The notes: generated from the sequence alone by a model not told the origin. DNA of 64,000 nucleotides from Cellulomonas sp. Y8 (GCF_008033115.1 NZ_CP041203.1:3224001-3288000), one strand, 5' to 3'; counted from the first letter of the stretch, positions 20,595-29,698 are shown. Numbers and translations: made by a program.

Positions 20595-21632
20595 ATGGGA
20601 GTCCCGGCCGAACCGCAGGGCGCCGGGCGGGCGCACGCCGCCGCCGCGAGCGCGGAGGACGTCGCCGCCGGCAACCGGCAGGACGTCGGCGCGCGGGTCT
20701 ACCCGGGCGGGTTCGCCGGGCTGGTCGCCCGCGGGAGGGCCGTCCTCGCGTGGTGGCAGGGCACCCGGGCCGCGCGGGCGAACGCCCGGTTCGGCGAGGC
20801 CGGCGGCGGCGTCCTGACCGGCGGCATCGCCTACGCCACGATCTTCTCCGTGTTCGCCGGGCTCACCATCGGCTACTCGGTGTTCATGGCCGTGCTCGGC
20901 AACAACGAGGCGCTGCGGCAGACCGTCCTCGACACGATCGACGCCAACCTGCCGGGGCTGGTGATGACCAGCAGCGACGACGAGACGGGCGTGATCGACC
21001 CGGACTCGCTCCAGCTGAGCACCGGCGTGGGCATCGCGGGACTGATCGCGTTCGTGGTGCTGCTGGTGAGCGCGATCTCGGCGATGGCAGCGCTGCGCAC
21101 GGCGGTCCGCGCGATGTTCGCCGCCGAGGGCGCCGGCGGCAACGCCGTCACCGGCAAGCTGCGCGAGCTGGGCGGGTTCGCCGGCATCGGCCTGGCCATC
21201 CTCGTCTCCGCGCTGCTCAGCATCGCGACCACGACCGCCGCCGACTGGGCGCTCAGCGCGCTGGGCCTCGATGGCTCGACGGTCGGCTCCCTCGTGCTGC
21301 GCGGGGCGGGCATTCTCGTGGCGTTCGTCGTCGACGCCGGGACGTTCGTGCTGATCGTGCGGGTCCTGGCGGCGCAGCACCCCGCGTGGCCGGACCTCCG
21401 GCAGGGGATGCTCGTGGCCGCGGTCGGGCTCGGGGTCGTGCGGGTGCTGGGCACCTCGGTCGTCGCGGGCTCCGCCGACCGGAACGCGATCCTGGCGTCG
21501 TTCGCGGTGATCGTGACCCTGCTGATCTGGATCAACCTGATCGCCCGCATCGTCCTCCTGGCCGCGGCGTGGACGGCGGACCCCCCGGCGCCCGAGCAGC
21601 CCCCCGAGGCCCCGGAGCCCGCGGCGCCCTGA
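20595..21632 (+). CDS. YihY/virulence factor BrkB-family membrane protein
   Basis: Encodes 345 residues with about six membrane helices, starting after a 65-residue soluble N-terminus. The family hallmark GGGVLTGGIAYATIFSVFAG, then a large extracytoplasmic loop, later VVRVLGTSVVAG and LIWINLIARIVLLAAAW. Once called ribonuclease BN by mistake; function remains unclear, possibly lipid or solute transport. Ends in a Pro/Glu-rich tail, followed by the first 59-nt hairpin. Confidence 0.88.
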   Translation: MGVPAEPQGAGRAHAAAASAEDVAAGNRQDVGARVYPGGFAGLVARGRAVLAWWQGTRAARANARFGEAGGGVLTGGIAYATIFSVFAGLTIGYSVFMAVLGNNEALRQTVLDTIDANLPGLVMTSSDDETGVIDPDSLQLSTGVGIAGLIAFVVLLVSAISAMAALRTAVRAMFAAEGAGGNAVTGKLRELGGFAGIGLAILVSALLSIATTTAADWALSALGLDGSTVGSLVLRGAGILVAFVVDAGTFVLIVRVLAAQHPAWPDLRQGMLVAAVGLGVVRVLGTSVVAGSADRNAILASFAVIVTLLIWINLIARIVLLAAAWTADPPAPEQPPEAPEPAAP

Positions 21633-21647
21633 CCCTCACCTCCCGTC

Positions 21648-21706
21648 GACGGTGGATGGTTGTGACGGACACGCCGTCGGCGTGTCCGTCACAACCATCC
21701 ACTGTC
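21648..21706. repeat. 59-nt hairpin, left copy of a pair
   Basis: Arms 21648-21675 and 21679-21706 pair over 28 positions with one mismatch (21651/21703), around a GTC loop. The core GGTTGTGACGGACACGCC is identical in the copy at 23192-23250. At the T21657:A21697 pair the other copy has A:T. It lies 15 bp after the BrkB-family stop. Confidence 0.85.
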
Positions 21707-21833
21707 CAGCTGGCGGCCTGGCGGCCTGGCGGCCTCGCGCGCGTGCCGGGTTCGACCCCGACACGCCGGGGTCGGTCCCCATGGGGCAGGGCGAGTCGAG
21801 CGCGCACGTACCCATGCGCGGGATGGTGGGGCC

Positions 21834-22907
21834 GTGCAGCCCGACATCGCGCCCGACAGCGGCCTCCCCGCGGTGCTCTCCTGGCGCGAGGCCCGGCAGG
21901 CGGAGGTGCTGCCCGCGCTGCGGGCCGGCTACGTGCCCGCGGCCCGCGGGGTCCGGGTGGTGCGCGGCGCCGACCCGCTCGACCCCGACGTGCGCACGGC
22001 GGTCGCGATGGCGGCAGTGCATCCGGACGTGACCCTGGGCGGCTGGGCGGCGGCGCGGCTGCACGAGCGCGCCTGCCTCGCCGCCGGCGGCGCGCGACCG
22101 ATGCCGGCGGTCCGTCGCGGAGCCGCCCCGCGACGCGACCGCCAGGAGCCCCCGGTCCTGGACGGCCGGCGTGTCCACGGGCGGGCCGGCGAGCTGCTTC
22201 CGGTGCTGCTCCTGGCGCCCCCGGAGGTCCGGCTCCGCGCGGGACCGGGGCGTCGACTGGTCCGCAGCCGCGTGCTGCCCGAGGAGCGCGTGCGGATGTC
22301 GGGGCTCTGGGTCACGAGCCCGCTGCGGTCGGCGTTCGACCTGGCCCGGTTCGGCCGGTACTCCGACGCCGTCGTGGGGCTGGACCGGCTGCGCGCGCTG
22401 GGGCTGGTGCGGCCCGTCGATCTGGCCGAGCTGATCCGCGAGCGGTCGCGGTGGCGGGGGAGCGCGGAGGCACGGCGTGCGCTCGCCGCGTCGGCCGACG
22501 GCGTCGAGTCGCCGCAGGAGTCCCGGATGCGGCTCATCTGGCTCGCGGCGGACCTGCCGGTGCCGCGCTGCAACCCGGTCGTCCTCGACGCGGACGGCCG
22601 GTTCGTCGCCCGGGTCGACCTCCTCGACGAGTCCAGCGGCGTCGTCGCTGAGTACGACGGCGCGGTGCACAGCGCGGCCGAGCGCCGCAGCGCGGACGCC
22701 CGGCGGCAGGAGCGGCTGCAGGCGCTGGGCCTCGAGGTTCTGCGCGCGACCTCGGTCGACCTCGCCACCCCGACCGCACGCGCACGCTGGCAGGGGCGTG
22801 CCCGGGCCGCGCGGGAGCGTGCCCTGGCACGGCGACGGTCCGCGCTCTGGCGCACAGCTCCCGCCGCGCAGGACGAGGAGGTCGTGCGCCGGCCCGCTCG
22901 CGCATAG
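21834..22907 (+). CDS. AbiEi/DUF559-type protein with endonuclease-like C-terminus
   Basis: Encodes 357 residues. The N-terminal 200 residues look like the winged-helix AbiEi-like domain common in actinobacteria (LSWREARQAEVLPALRAGYV; LGGWAAARLH; VTSPLRSAFDLAR). The C-terminus has a PD-(D/E)XK-like arrangement: SPQESRMR (Glu), RFVARVDLLDES (Asp), SGVVAEYDGAVHS (Glu/Asp). Standalone genes of this type are widespread and unpaired; no partner toxin is evident. It lies between the two 59-nt hairpins. GTG start, no strong ribosome site. Nuclease activity is inferred. Confidence 0.65.
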   Translation: MQPDIAPDSGLPAVLSWREARQAEVLPALRAGYVPAARGVRVVRGADPLDPDVRTAVAMAAVHPDVTLGGWAAARLHERACLAAGGARPMPAVRRGAAPRRDRQEPPVLDGRRVHGRAGELLPVLLLAPPEVRLRAGPGRRLVRSRVLPEERVRMSGLWVTSPLRSAFDLARFGRYSDAVVGLDRLRALGLVRPVDLAELIRERSRWRGSAEARRALAASADGVESPQESRMRLIWLAADLPVPRCNPVVLDADGRFVARVDLLDESSGVVAEYDGAVHSAAERRSADARRQERLQALGLEVLRATSVDLATPTARARWQGRARAARERALARRRSALWRTAPAAQDEEVVRRPARA

Positions 22908-22916
22908 CCTCGGCAC

Positions 22917-23209
22917 GTGACAGACACGGGTGACGCCCGCGCCGGGAGACGACCGGACGGGGTCGGGCGAGCCCTCGCGCGCGCGGCCTGCTCGACGGGC
23001 TCGTCGAGATCGCCGTCACCGCCGCGGCCGTGCTGGTGGTCGTCGGTGGCGGCGCCGGCGTCGGCTACGTCGTCGGCGGTGGCCGGGGTGCGGTGCTCGG
23101 GGGCGCCGTCGGCGTCGTGGCCCTGGTCATCGGCTACGTCGTCCTGCTGCTGTCGGGGGTCTCGCTCGCCGCACGGCTCGGCGCCCGCCGCGACGGTGGA
23201 AGGTTGTGA
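22917..23209 (+). pseudogene. Small two-helix membrane protein, probable frame break
   Basis: From GTG 22917 the frame reads TDTGDARAGRRPDG then loses sense near the CGCGCGCG run at 22977-22984. The frame one step over encodes LLDGLVEIAVTAAAVLVVVG, YVVGGGRGAVLGGAVGVVAL and VIGYVVLLLSG, then ends RRDGGRL at TGA 23207-23209. That second frame has a TGA at 22931 and no start, so I join the two as a roughly 97-residue protein with one missing base. Two membrane helices with Gly-rich packing. The stop codon lies inside the right-hand hairpin. Function unknown. Confidence 0.4.
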
Positions 23210-23250
23210 CGGACACGCCGTGGGCGTGTCCGTCACAACCTTCCACCGTC
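23192..23250. repeat. 59-nt hairpin, right copy of a pair (perfect 28-bp arms)
   Basis: Arms 23192-23219 and 23223-23250 are exact complements around GTG. It differs from the left copy at a compensating pair (A23201:T23241) and in the loop. It covers the 3' end of the small membrane gene. Confidence 0.88.
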
Positions 23251-23326
23251 CCACCCCCGGGGCCACGCCCGGGCGCGGGGGACGAGCACGCGGACACACC
23301 GGCGCGGTCGCGGCCCCGGGGACGGG

Positions 23327-23362
23327 GACGGCCCGGCCCCCCGCGCGGGGGACCGGGCCGTC
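23327..23362 (-). terminator. Terminator hairpin after sdhB
   Basis: GACGGCCCGG-CCCCC pairs with GGGGG-A-CCGGGCCGTC: 15 base pairs with one bulged A. It lies about 15 bp beyond the sdhB stop on the minus strand. Confidence 0.7.
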
Positions 23363-23376
23363 GCCGTGCCGGAGGG

Positions 23377-24146
23377 TCAGAACGCGCGGGTGATCATCGC
23401 GCGCTTGACCTCCTGGATCGCCTTGGTGACCTCGATGCCGCGGGGGCAGGCCTCGGTGCAGTTGAAGGTGGTCCGGCAGCGCCAGACGCCCTCCTTGTCG
23501 TTGAGGATCTCGAGGCGCTGCGCGCCCGCCCTCGTCGCGGCTGTCGAAGATGAACCGGTGCGCGTTGACGATCGCCGCGGGGCCGAAGTACTGGCCGTCG
23601 GTCCAGAACACCGGGCACGAGCTCGTGCACGCGGCGCACAGGATGCACTTGGTGGTGTCGTCGAACCGGGCGCGCTGCTCGGGGGACTGGAGCCGCTCGC
23701 GGGACGGTTCGGTGCCGGTGGTGATGAGGAACGGCATGATCTCGCGGTAGGAGGCGAAGAACGGCTCCATGTCGACCACGAGGTCCTTGATCACCGGCAG
23801 GCCCTTGATCGGCTCGACGGTGATCGGCTTGTCCGGGTTGAGGTCCTTGAGCAGGGCCTTGCACGCCAGCCGGTTGCGGCCGTTGATCCGCATGGCGTCC
23901 GAGCCGCACACGCCGTGGGCGCAGGACCGCCGGAACGTGAGCGAGCCGTCGGACTCCCACTTGATCTTGTGCAGCGCGTCGAGCAGGCGGTCGGTGCCGT
24001 GGGCGGTGACCGTGTGCTCCTCCCAGTACGCCTCGTCGCCGTGCGTCTCTGGGGGTGTAGCGGCGGATCTTGAGGGTGACCTCGAACGACGGGATCTCGC
24101 CGGCCTTGGGCTCGGCGGCGGCCGAGCGCTCTGCGACAGCAGTCAT
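23377..24146 (-). pseudogene. sdhB: Succinate dehydrogenase iron-sulfur subunit, two +1 frame breaks
   Basis: Starts at ATG 24146 ([19 protein letters not shown], then VTLKIRRYTP) and ends at TGA 23379-23377 (AMITRAF). The span is 770 nt; removing one base near 24050 (beside G5 at 24051-24055) and one near 23524-23530 gives 768 nt, 255 residues, normal for SdhB. The corrected protein has the [2Fe-2S] site (CAHGVCGSDAM), and the [4Fe-4S]/[3Fe-4S] motifs CILCAACTSSCP and CTEACPRG. SdhB passes electrons from FAD to quinone. sdhA overlaps by one base. Two separate indels in a core respiratory subunit argue for assembly error. Confidence 0.9.
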
Positions 24147-25984
24147 CAGTACTTCCGCTCCATCGGCTGGTACACGGTGGTCACGACGGGCTTGGTGCCC
24201 AGGAGCACGACCGGGCGGCCGGGCCCCGGCGGCGGGACCTCCTCGCCCTTCGGCGCGGAGAGCGCGGGGGAGTCGACCGGCACGCCGGGCTGCCGGCGGT
24301 AGGCCATGGTGTGCTCCATGAACCCGGCGTCGTCGCGCTTCGGGTAGTCCTCGCGGAAGTGCCCGCCGCGGGACTCGCGCCGGTTGAGCGCCCCGACGAC
24401 GACGGTCTCGGCGATGTCGAGCAGGAAGCCCAGCTCGATCGCCTCGATGAGGTCGGTGTTGAACATCCGGCCCTTGTCCTGGACGGACACCCGCGTGTAG
24501 CGCTCCTGGAGCACCTGGATGTCCTGGAACGCCTGGCGCAGCGACTCGGCGGTGCGGAAGACCTGCGCGTTGGTGTCCATCGTCTGCTGCAGCTCGCGGC
24601 GGACGTCGGAGACGCGCTCGCCCTGGGGGCGGTTCCGCATGTCCTCGAGCTCCTCGACGACGGCCGCGGCCGGGTCGGCGGGCAGGTCCACCCACGACGC
24701 CCCGGCGGCGTACTCGGCGGCCGAGATGCCGGCGCGCTTGCCGAACACGTTGATGTCGAGCAGCGAGTTGGTGCCGAGCCGGTTCGACCCGTGCACCGAG
24801 ACGCACGCGACCTCGCCGGCGGCGTACAGCCCGCGGACCACGTGGGTGGTGTCCCGCAGGACCTCGCCCTCGACGTTCGTCGGCACGCCGCCCATCGCGT
24901 AGTGCGCCGTCGGGTACACCGGGACGGGCTCCGTGTAGGGCTCGATGCCGAGGTAGGTCCGGGCGAACTCGGTGATGTCCGGGAGCTTCGCGTCGATGTG
25001 CGCGGGGTCCAGGTGCGTCAGGTCGAGCAGGACGTAGTCCTTGTTCGGCCCGGCGCCGCGGCCCTCGCGCACCTCGTTGGCCATCGACCGGGCGACGATG
25101 TCGCGCGGCGCGAGGTCCTTGATGGTGGGGGCGTACCGCTCCATGAAGCGCTCGCCGTCGGCGTTGCGGAGGATGCCGCCCTCGCCGCGCGCGGCCTCGG
25201 AGAGCAGGATGCCGAGGCCGGCCAGGCCGGTCGGGTGGAACTGGAAGAACTCCATGTCCTCCAGCGGCAGCCCGCGGCGGTAGGCCAGGGCCATGCCGTC
25301 GCCGGTGAGGGTGTGCGCGTTCGACGTCGTCTTGTAGATCTTGCCGGCGCCGCCGGTCGCGAGGACCACGGACTTGGCGCGGAACACGTGGATCTCGCCG
25401 GTCGACAGCTCGTAGGCGACGACGCCCGAGACCGCGACGTCCTCGCCGTCGGGCACCTCCCGGCCGGTGAGGTCGTGCGTGAGGATCAGGTCCAGCACGT
25501 AGAACTCGTTGAAGAACGCGACCTCGTTCTTCACGCACTGCTGGTACAGCGTCTGCAGGATCATGTGCCCGGTGCGGTCCGCGGCGTAGCAGGCCCGGCG
25601 CACGGCGGCCTCGCCGTGGTTGCGGGTGTGGCCGCCGAACCGGCGCTGGTCGATCCGGCCCTCGGGCGTGCGGTTGAACGGCAGGCCCATGCGCTCCAGG
25701 TCGAGCACCGCGTCGATGGCCTCGTTGGCCATGATCGTCGCGGCGTCCTGGTCGACCAGGTAGTCGCCGCCCTTCACGGTGTCGAAGGTGTGCCACTCGG
25801 GGTTGTCGTCCTCGACGTTGCCGAGCGCGGCGCACATGCCGCCCTGGGCCGCGCCGGTGTGCGAGCGGGTCGGGTACAGCTTCGAGATGACCGCCGTGCG
25901 GGTGCGGGCGGACGACTCGAGGGCGGCGCGCATCCCGGCGCCGCCGGCGCCGACGATCACGACGTCGAACTGGTGGGTCTGCAT
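24146..25984 (-). CDS. sdhA: Succinate dehydrogenase flavoprotein subunit
   Basis: Encodes 612 residues. FAD-binding [15 protein letters not shown], the histidine that carries covalent FAD in [10 protein letters not shown], the substrate-site blocks [13 protein letters not shown] and [12 protein letters not shown] are all present. The ATG at 25984 is chosen because [12 protein letters not shown] is the family start; an in-frame TTG 18 bp upstream overlaps a GGAGG ribosome site. It oxidises succinate to fumarate as part of complex II. Its stop overlaps the sdhB ATG by one base. Confidence 0.95.
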   Translation of the reverse strand: MQTHQFDVVIVGAGGAGMRAALESSARTRTAVISKLYPTRSHTGAAQGGMCAALGNVEDDNPEWHTFDTVKGGDYLVDQDAATIMANEAIDAVLDLERMGLPFNRTPEGRIDQRRFGGHTRNHGEAAVRRACYAADRTGHMILQTLYQQCVKNEVAFFNEFYVLDLILTHDLTGREVPDGEDVAVSGVVAYELSTGEIHVFRAKSVVLATGGAGKIYKTTSNAHTLTGDGMALAYRRGLPLEDMEFFQFHPTGLAGLGILLSEAARGEGGILRNADGERFMERYAPTIKDLAPRDIVARSMANEVREGRGAGPNKDYVLLDLTHLDPAHIDAKLPDITEFARTYLGIEPYTEPVPVYPTAHYAMGGVPTNVEGEVLRDTTHVVRGLYAAGEVACVSVHGSNRLGTNSLLDINVFGKRAGISAAEYAAGASWVDLPADPAAAVVEELEDMRNRPQGERVSDVRRELQQTMDTNAQVFRTAESLRQAFQDIQVLQERYTRVSVQDKGRMFNTDLIEAIELGFLLDIAETVVVGALNRRESRGGHFREDYPKRDDAGFMEHTMAYRRQPGVPVDSPALSAPKGEEVPPPGPGRPVVLLGTKPVVTTVYQPMERKY

Positions 25985-26030
25985 CGGGGTCGATGCCTCC
26001 AAGCGAATGCGGGGGTGCGAGATGAGGGCG

Positions 26031-26480
26031 TCAGGCGGTGCAGAACGACGGCAGCAGGTCCGCCGGGCTGTTCGCGGGGCACGGGTCGAAGGTGAAGATC
26101 ACCAGCGTGCCGAGCACGACCACCACGGTGAACGCCGTGTAGAGCGCGAGCTTGAGCACCAGGCGGGTGCCGTCGCGCTCGGCGTAGTCGTTGATGATCG
26201 TCCGGACGCCGTTGGTGCCGTGGATCATCGCGAGCCAGAGCATCAGCAGGTCCCAGATCTGCCAGAACGGGGACGCCCACTTGCCGGCGACGAACCCGAA
26301 GTCGATGGCGGAGATGCCCTCGCCGGCGACCAGGTTCACGAACAGGTGGCCGAAGATCAGCACGAGCAGCACGACGCCGGACGCGCGCATGAACACCCAG
26401 CCGTACAGCTCCCAGTTGCCGCGCGAGGTCCGGCGGCCGGGCCCGGCGCCCCGGGTGCGGGGGGCGGCGATCGTGGTCAT
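26031..26480 (-). CDS. sdhD: Succinate dehydrogenase hydrophobic membrane anchor subunit
   Basis: Encodes 149 residues with three membrane helices ([58 protein letters not shown]). [14 protein letters not shown] resembles the haem/quinone-site histidine motif of actinobacterial SdhD. Overlaps sdhC by one base (TGATG) and precedes sdhA. Confidence 0.9.
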   Translation of the reverse strand: MTTIAAPRTRGAGPGRRTSRGNWELYGWVFMRASGVVLLVLIFGHLFVNLVAGEGISAIDFGFVAGKWASPFWQIWDLLMLWLAMIHGTNGVRTIINDYAERDGTRLVLKLALYTAFTVVVVLGTLVIFTFDPCPANSPADLLPSFCTA

Positions 26481-26905
26481 CACTCGCCTCCGAAGACGTG
26501 CATCAGGTGCCGCGGCAGGAAGCCCGCCATCGTCACGACGAACAGGCCGAGCACGACCCAGAGCATCACGCGCTGGTACTTCGCGCCCTTCGACCAGAAG
26601 TCGACCAGGATGATCCGGATGCCGTTGAAGGCGTGGAACACGATGGCGGCGACGAGGCCGGCCTCGCCGAGCCCCATGATCGGGTTCTTGTAGGTCCCGA
26701 TGACGGCGTTGTACGCCTCGGGGGAGACCCGCACGAGCGACGTGTCGAGCACGTGCACGAGCAGGAAGAAGAAGATGAGCACGCCGGTGATCCGGTGGGC
26801 GACCCAGGACCACATGCCTTCGCGGCCGCGGTAGAGGGTGCCGCCGGGGATCCGCTTGGCCGTGGGGGCGGCGTCGTCGCGGGCTTCGGCAGGCGCAGTG
26901 GGCAC
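26480..26905 (-). CDS. sdhC: Succinate dehydrogenase cytochrome b556 subunit
   Basis: Encodes 141 residues from GTG 26905, 7 nt after AGGAGG. Three membrane helices. SWVAHRITGVLIFFFLLVHV holds the conserved quinone-site residues and FHAFNGIR the haem-ligand region. First gene of sdhCDAB. Confidence 0.9.
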   Translation of the reverse strand: MPTAPAEARDDAAPTAKRIPGGTLYRGREGMWSWVAHRITGVLIFFFLLVHVLDTSLVRVSPEAYNAVIGTYKNPIMGLGEAGLVAAIVFHAFNGIRIILVDFWSKGAKYQRVMLWVVLGLFVVTMAGFLPRHLMHVFGGE

Positions 26906-26950
26906 GGGTGGCCTCCTGGCGAGTTCGGGCGGGACTGCTGTGTCCGGTCC

Positions 26951-26966
26951 GATCACTGTAGTGATC
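26951..26966. promoter_or_regulatory. Palindromic operator over the predicted sdh -10 box
   Basis: GATCACT-GT-AGTGATC has perfect 7-bp arms (26951-26957, 26960-26966). On the minus strand it contains TACAGT, a fair -10 that would start transcription about 43 nt before sdhC. Protein binding here would block the promoter. Regulator unidentified. Confidence 0.45.
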
Positions 26967-27009
26967 GTGCGCTGGGTCACCCTGCCGTGGGGGCCCGGAT
27001 CGGGCCCGA

Positions 27010-27025
27010 TGTGACCAAGCGCACA
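27010..27025. promoter_or_regulatory. Near-consensus CRP/GlxR-type site upstream of sdhC
   Basis: TGTGA-CCAAGC-GCACA matches the TGTGA-N6-TCACA palindrome at nine of ten positions. It lies about 70 bp before the predicted sdh start and about 110 bp before manC on the other strand. The same spacing is seen for the perfect site at gltA. Confidence 0.4.
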
Positions 27026-27120
27026 CGGTGCTCGGGACCTGGGTCCCTGGTCCGGCCCGCGTCGCGACCGGGCCACCCGCACGGGTGACGCCGGGACGAC
27101 CGCGGTCCGGTTCCTCCCGA

Positions 27121-27126
27121 TACGCT
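27121..27126 (+). promoter_or_regulatory. -10 hexamer (TACGCT), leaderless manC
   Basis: TACGCT ends 7 nt before ATG 27134. Confidence 0.5.
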
Positions 27127-27133
27127 GCGCGGC

Positions 27134-28288
27134 ATGTCGAGCCCCGCCACGCCCGCGTCGCCCGTGCCGCCCCGCCCGATCGACGGCTTCCACGCCGTCG
27201 TCCCCGCCGGGGGAGCCGGCACCCGGCTGTGGCCGCTGTCCCGCCAGGGCTCCCCGAAGTTCCTGCACGACCTGACCGGCACGGGCCGCACCCTGCTGCA
27301 GGGCACCGTCGACCGTCTGCTGCCGCTCACCGGCCGCGACGGCGTCCTGGTCGTGACCGGCGTGCGGCACGCGGAGGCCGTGGCGGCGCAGCTGCCGGAG
27401 CTGGGCCCGGGCCAGGTCGTCGCCGAGCCCTCGCCGCGCGACTCGATGGCGGCCATCGGCCTCGCCGCCGCGATCCTCGCCGAGCGGCACGGCCCCGACG
27501 TCGTGCTCGGCTCGTTCGCCGCCGACCACGTGATCGACGACCTCGACGGCTTCTGGTCCGCCGTGACCGAGGGGGTCGCCGCCGCCCGCGCGGGCTACGT
27601 CGTCACCATCGGGATCGAGGCCACCGAGCCGTCGACCGCGTTCGGCTACATCCGCGCCGCCGACGCGCTCGGGGCCGAGGGCGCCCCCAGCGCGCGGCAC
27701 GTCGCCGGGTTCACCGAGAAGCCCGACGCCGAGACCGCGGCCGAGTACCTCGCGACCGGGGACTACTGGTGGAACGCCGGCATGTTCCTCGTGCAGGCGG
27801 GCGTGCTGCTCGACCACCTCGCCCGGCAGCTGCCCCCGCTGGCGGCGGGCCTGCGGGAGATCGCCGCCGCCTGGGCGGACCCGGAGCGCCGGGAGACCGT
27901 GCTCGCCGAGACCTGGCCCGGGCTGACCAAGATCGCCATCGACCACGCCATCGCCGAGCCGGTCGCGGCCGCGGGCGGCGTCGCCGTGGTGCCGGGCTCC
28001 TTCACGTGGGACGACGTGGGCGACTTCGACTCGCTGGCGGCGCTGCTGCCGGCCGTCGGCGTCGACGGCGGGCGCACGCTGGGCGACGACGCGCTCGTGC
28101 AGCGGCTGGACGCCGCAGGCGCCGTCGTCGTGCCGGGGGCCGGCCGGGCCGTCACGGTGCTGGGCGTCCCGGACGCCGTCGTGGTCGACACCGCCGACGC
28201 GGTGCTGGTCACCACGCGGGCGCACGCGCAGGCCGTGAAGCAGGCCGTCGATGGCTGGCGCGGCCGGGGTCGCGACGACCTGCTCTGA
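27134..28288 (+). CDS. manC: Mannose-1-phosphate guanylyltransferase
   Basis: Encodes 384 residues of the nucleotidyltransferase fold. The N-terminal signature PAGGAGTRLWPLSRQGSPKF binds GTP and includes the catalytic Lys. FTEKPD at about residue 195 supplies sugar contacts, and YWWNAGMF is family typical. It makes GDP-mannose for glycans and lipoglycans, plausibly linked to the mannosyltransferase at 10770 and the phosphomutase at 40996. Stands alone, divergent from sdhCDAB. Confidence 0.9.
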   Translation: MSSPATPASPVPPRPIDGFHAVVPAGGAGTRLWPLSRQGSPKFLHDLTGTGRTLLQGTVDRLLPLTGRDGVLVVTGVRHAEAVAAQLPELGPGQVVAEPSPRDSMAAIGLAAAILAERHGPDVVLGSFAADHVIDDLDGFWSAVTEGVAAARAGYVVTIGIEATEPSTAFGYIRAADALGAEGAPSARHVAGFTEKPDAETAAEYLATGDYWWNAGMFLVQAGVLLDHLARQLPPLAAGLREIAAAWADPERRETVLAETWPGLTKIAIDHAIAEPVAAAGGVAVVPGSFTWDDVGDFDSLAALLPAVGVDGGRTLGDDALVQRLDAAGAVVVPGAGRAVTVLGVPDAVVVDTADAVLVTTRAHAQAVKQAVDGWRGRGRDDLL

Positions 28289-28344
28289 CGGCTCGCGGGG
28301 TCGCCGGGCGCGGACGCGGACCTGCCGCCACCTGCGCGGACGGC

Positions 28345-28350
28345 TAGGGT
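28345..28350 (+). promoter_or_regulatory. -10 hexamer (TAGGGT), leaderless amidohydrolase
   Basis: TAGGGT ends 7 nt before GTG 28358. Confidence 0.55.
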
Positions 28351-28357
28351 CGGCAGG

Positions 28358-29560
28358 GTGATCGTCGACGCCACCCGGGTCAGCCAGCTCGTCGCCACCC
28401 TGCAGCCCGAGCTGGTGGAGATCCGGCGCGACATCCACGCCCACCCGGAGCTCGGCCGCACCGAGCAGCGCACCACCCGCGTGATCGCGGAGCGGCTGCG
28501 GCTCGCCGGCCTGTCGCCGCGGCTGCTCCCCGGGACCGGCCTCACGTGCGACATCGGCCCGAGCCCCGTGGAGACCGGCCGCCGCCGGATCGCGCTCCGC
28601 GCGGACATCGACGCGCTGCCGGTGCAGGAGACCACGGGGCTGCCGTACGCGTCCACGGTGCACGGCGTCGCGCACGCCTGCGGCCACGACGTGCACACCA
28701 CGGCGCTGCTCGGCGCCGGGCTCGTGCTCGCCGAGCTGCACGAGGCGGGCGAGCTGCCGACCGGCGTGCGGCTGGTGTTCCAGCCCGCCGAGGAGGTGCA
28801 GCCCGGCGGCGCGCTCGACGTGCTGCAGGCGGGCGCGATGGACGGCATCGGGCGGATCTTCGCGCTGCACTGCGACCCCAAGGTCGACGTCGGCCGGATC
28901 GGCAGCCGGATCGGCCCGATCACCTCGGCGTCCGACGAGATCACCGTCGTGCTCACCGGGCCGGGCGGGCACACCTCGCGCCCGCACCTCACCGCCGACC
29001 TCGTGTACGCGCTCGGCCAGGTCATCACCCAGGTGCCCGCGGTCCTCGGGCGGCGGCTCGACCCGCGCTCGGGGGTCAACCTCACCTGGGGCGCCGTCCA
29101 GGCGGGGTCGGCGCACAACGCGATCCCGGCCTCGGGGTCGGTGCGCGGCACGCTGCGCTGCCTCGACGTCCGCGCGTGGGAGAAGGCGTCCCAGGTCCTG
29201 CACGACGCGGTCGAGCAGGTCGTCGCGCCGTACGGCGTCGAGGTCGAGGTACGGCACCAGCGCGGCGTCCCGCCGGTGGAGAACGACGAGCGCGCGGTCG
29301 CGGTGCTCGAGGCCGCGGCGCGCGACGTCCTCGGCGAGGAGTCCGTGCAGCTGACCGAGCAGTCGCTCGGCGGCGAGGACTTCGCCTGGTACCTCACCCG
29401 CGTACCCGGCGCGATGGCCCGGCTGGGCACCCGGACGCCGGGCGGCCGGACCTACGACATCCACCAGGGCGACCTGGTCGTCGACGAGCGCGCGATCGCC
29501 GCGGGCGCCGCGCTGCTCGCCCGGGCGGCGCTGCGCGTCGGCGCGACGCCCGGGGGCTGA
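28358..29560 (+). CDS. M20-family amidohydrolase (AmiA1/AmiB1-like)
   Basis: Encodes 400 residues. The start RRDIHAHPELG and RADIDALPVQETTGLPY, HACGHDVHT and PAEEVQPGGA are those of the M20D peptidases/amidohydrolases that cleave N-acyl amino acids, with a lid domain between. Substrate unknown: aminoacylase, IAA-amino acid hydrolase or peptidoglycan amide fits. Amidohydrolases also sit beside the purine phosphorylase in mycobacteria (Rv3305c/Rv3306c). Confidence 0.85.
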   Translation: MIVDATRVSQLVATLQPELVEIRRDIHAHPELGRTEQRTTRVIAERLRLAGLSPRLLPGTGLTCDIGPSPVETGRRRIALRADIDALPVQETTGLPYASTVHGVAHACGHDVHTTALLGAGLVLAELHEAGELPTGVRLVFQPAEEVQPGGALDVLQAGAMDGIGRIFALHCDPKVDVGRIGSRIGPITSASDEITVVLTGPGGHTSRPHLTADLVYALGQVITQVPAVLGRRLDPRSGVNLTWGAVQAGSAHNAIPASGSVRGTLRCLDVRAWEKASQVLHDAVEQVVAPYGVEVEVRHQRGVPPVENDERAVAVLEAAARDVLGEESVQLTEQSLGGEDFAWYLTRVPGAMARLGTRTPGGRTYDIHQGDLVVDERAIAAGAALLARAALRVGATPGG

Positions 29561-29679
29561 CGCCGCTCGGCGGGGCCCGCTGGGCCGGTCGGGTGATCCG
29601 GGGCGCGGACGAATGTTCCAAGTCAGTAACGAAGGGCCCGGGAGAGTGCTCCGTAACACAGTCGTCACCTGCGCGTGGC

Positions 29680-29698
29680 TAGTGTTCACGACGAACAC
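29680..29698 (+). promoter_or_regulatory. Promoter with overlapping inverted repeat, upstream of BMP lipoprotein
   Basis: TAGTGT (29680-29685) as -10 overlaps GTGTTC-ACGAC-GAACAC (29682-29698), a perfect 6-bp inverted repeat with 5-nt spacer. The lipoprotein GTG lies about 90 bp on. A similar TAGTGT, with less symmetric flanks, occurs at 30989-30994 before the ATPase gene. A repressor responding to nucleosides is a fair guess. The rest of 29561-29790 shows no gene. Confidence 0.45.

Noticed and set aside
21834..22907. AbiEi antitoxin of a type IV toxin-antitoxin system
   Set aside because: No AbiEii-like nucleotidyltransferase toxin lies beside it; the C-terminus looks like a nuclease, so only a domain resemblance is claimed.
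21648..23250. Insertion sequence with terminal inverted repeats
   Set aside because: Each end is itself a palindrome, no transposase is encoded between, and no target-site duplication is visible; kept only as an unexplained repeat pair.
28358..29560. DapE paralogue
   Set aside because: It is M20, but the M20D motifs (HAHPELG, HACGHD) differ from DapE, which is encoded at 7803-8906.
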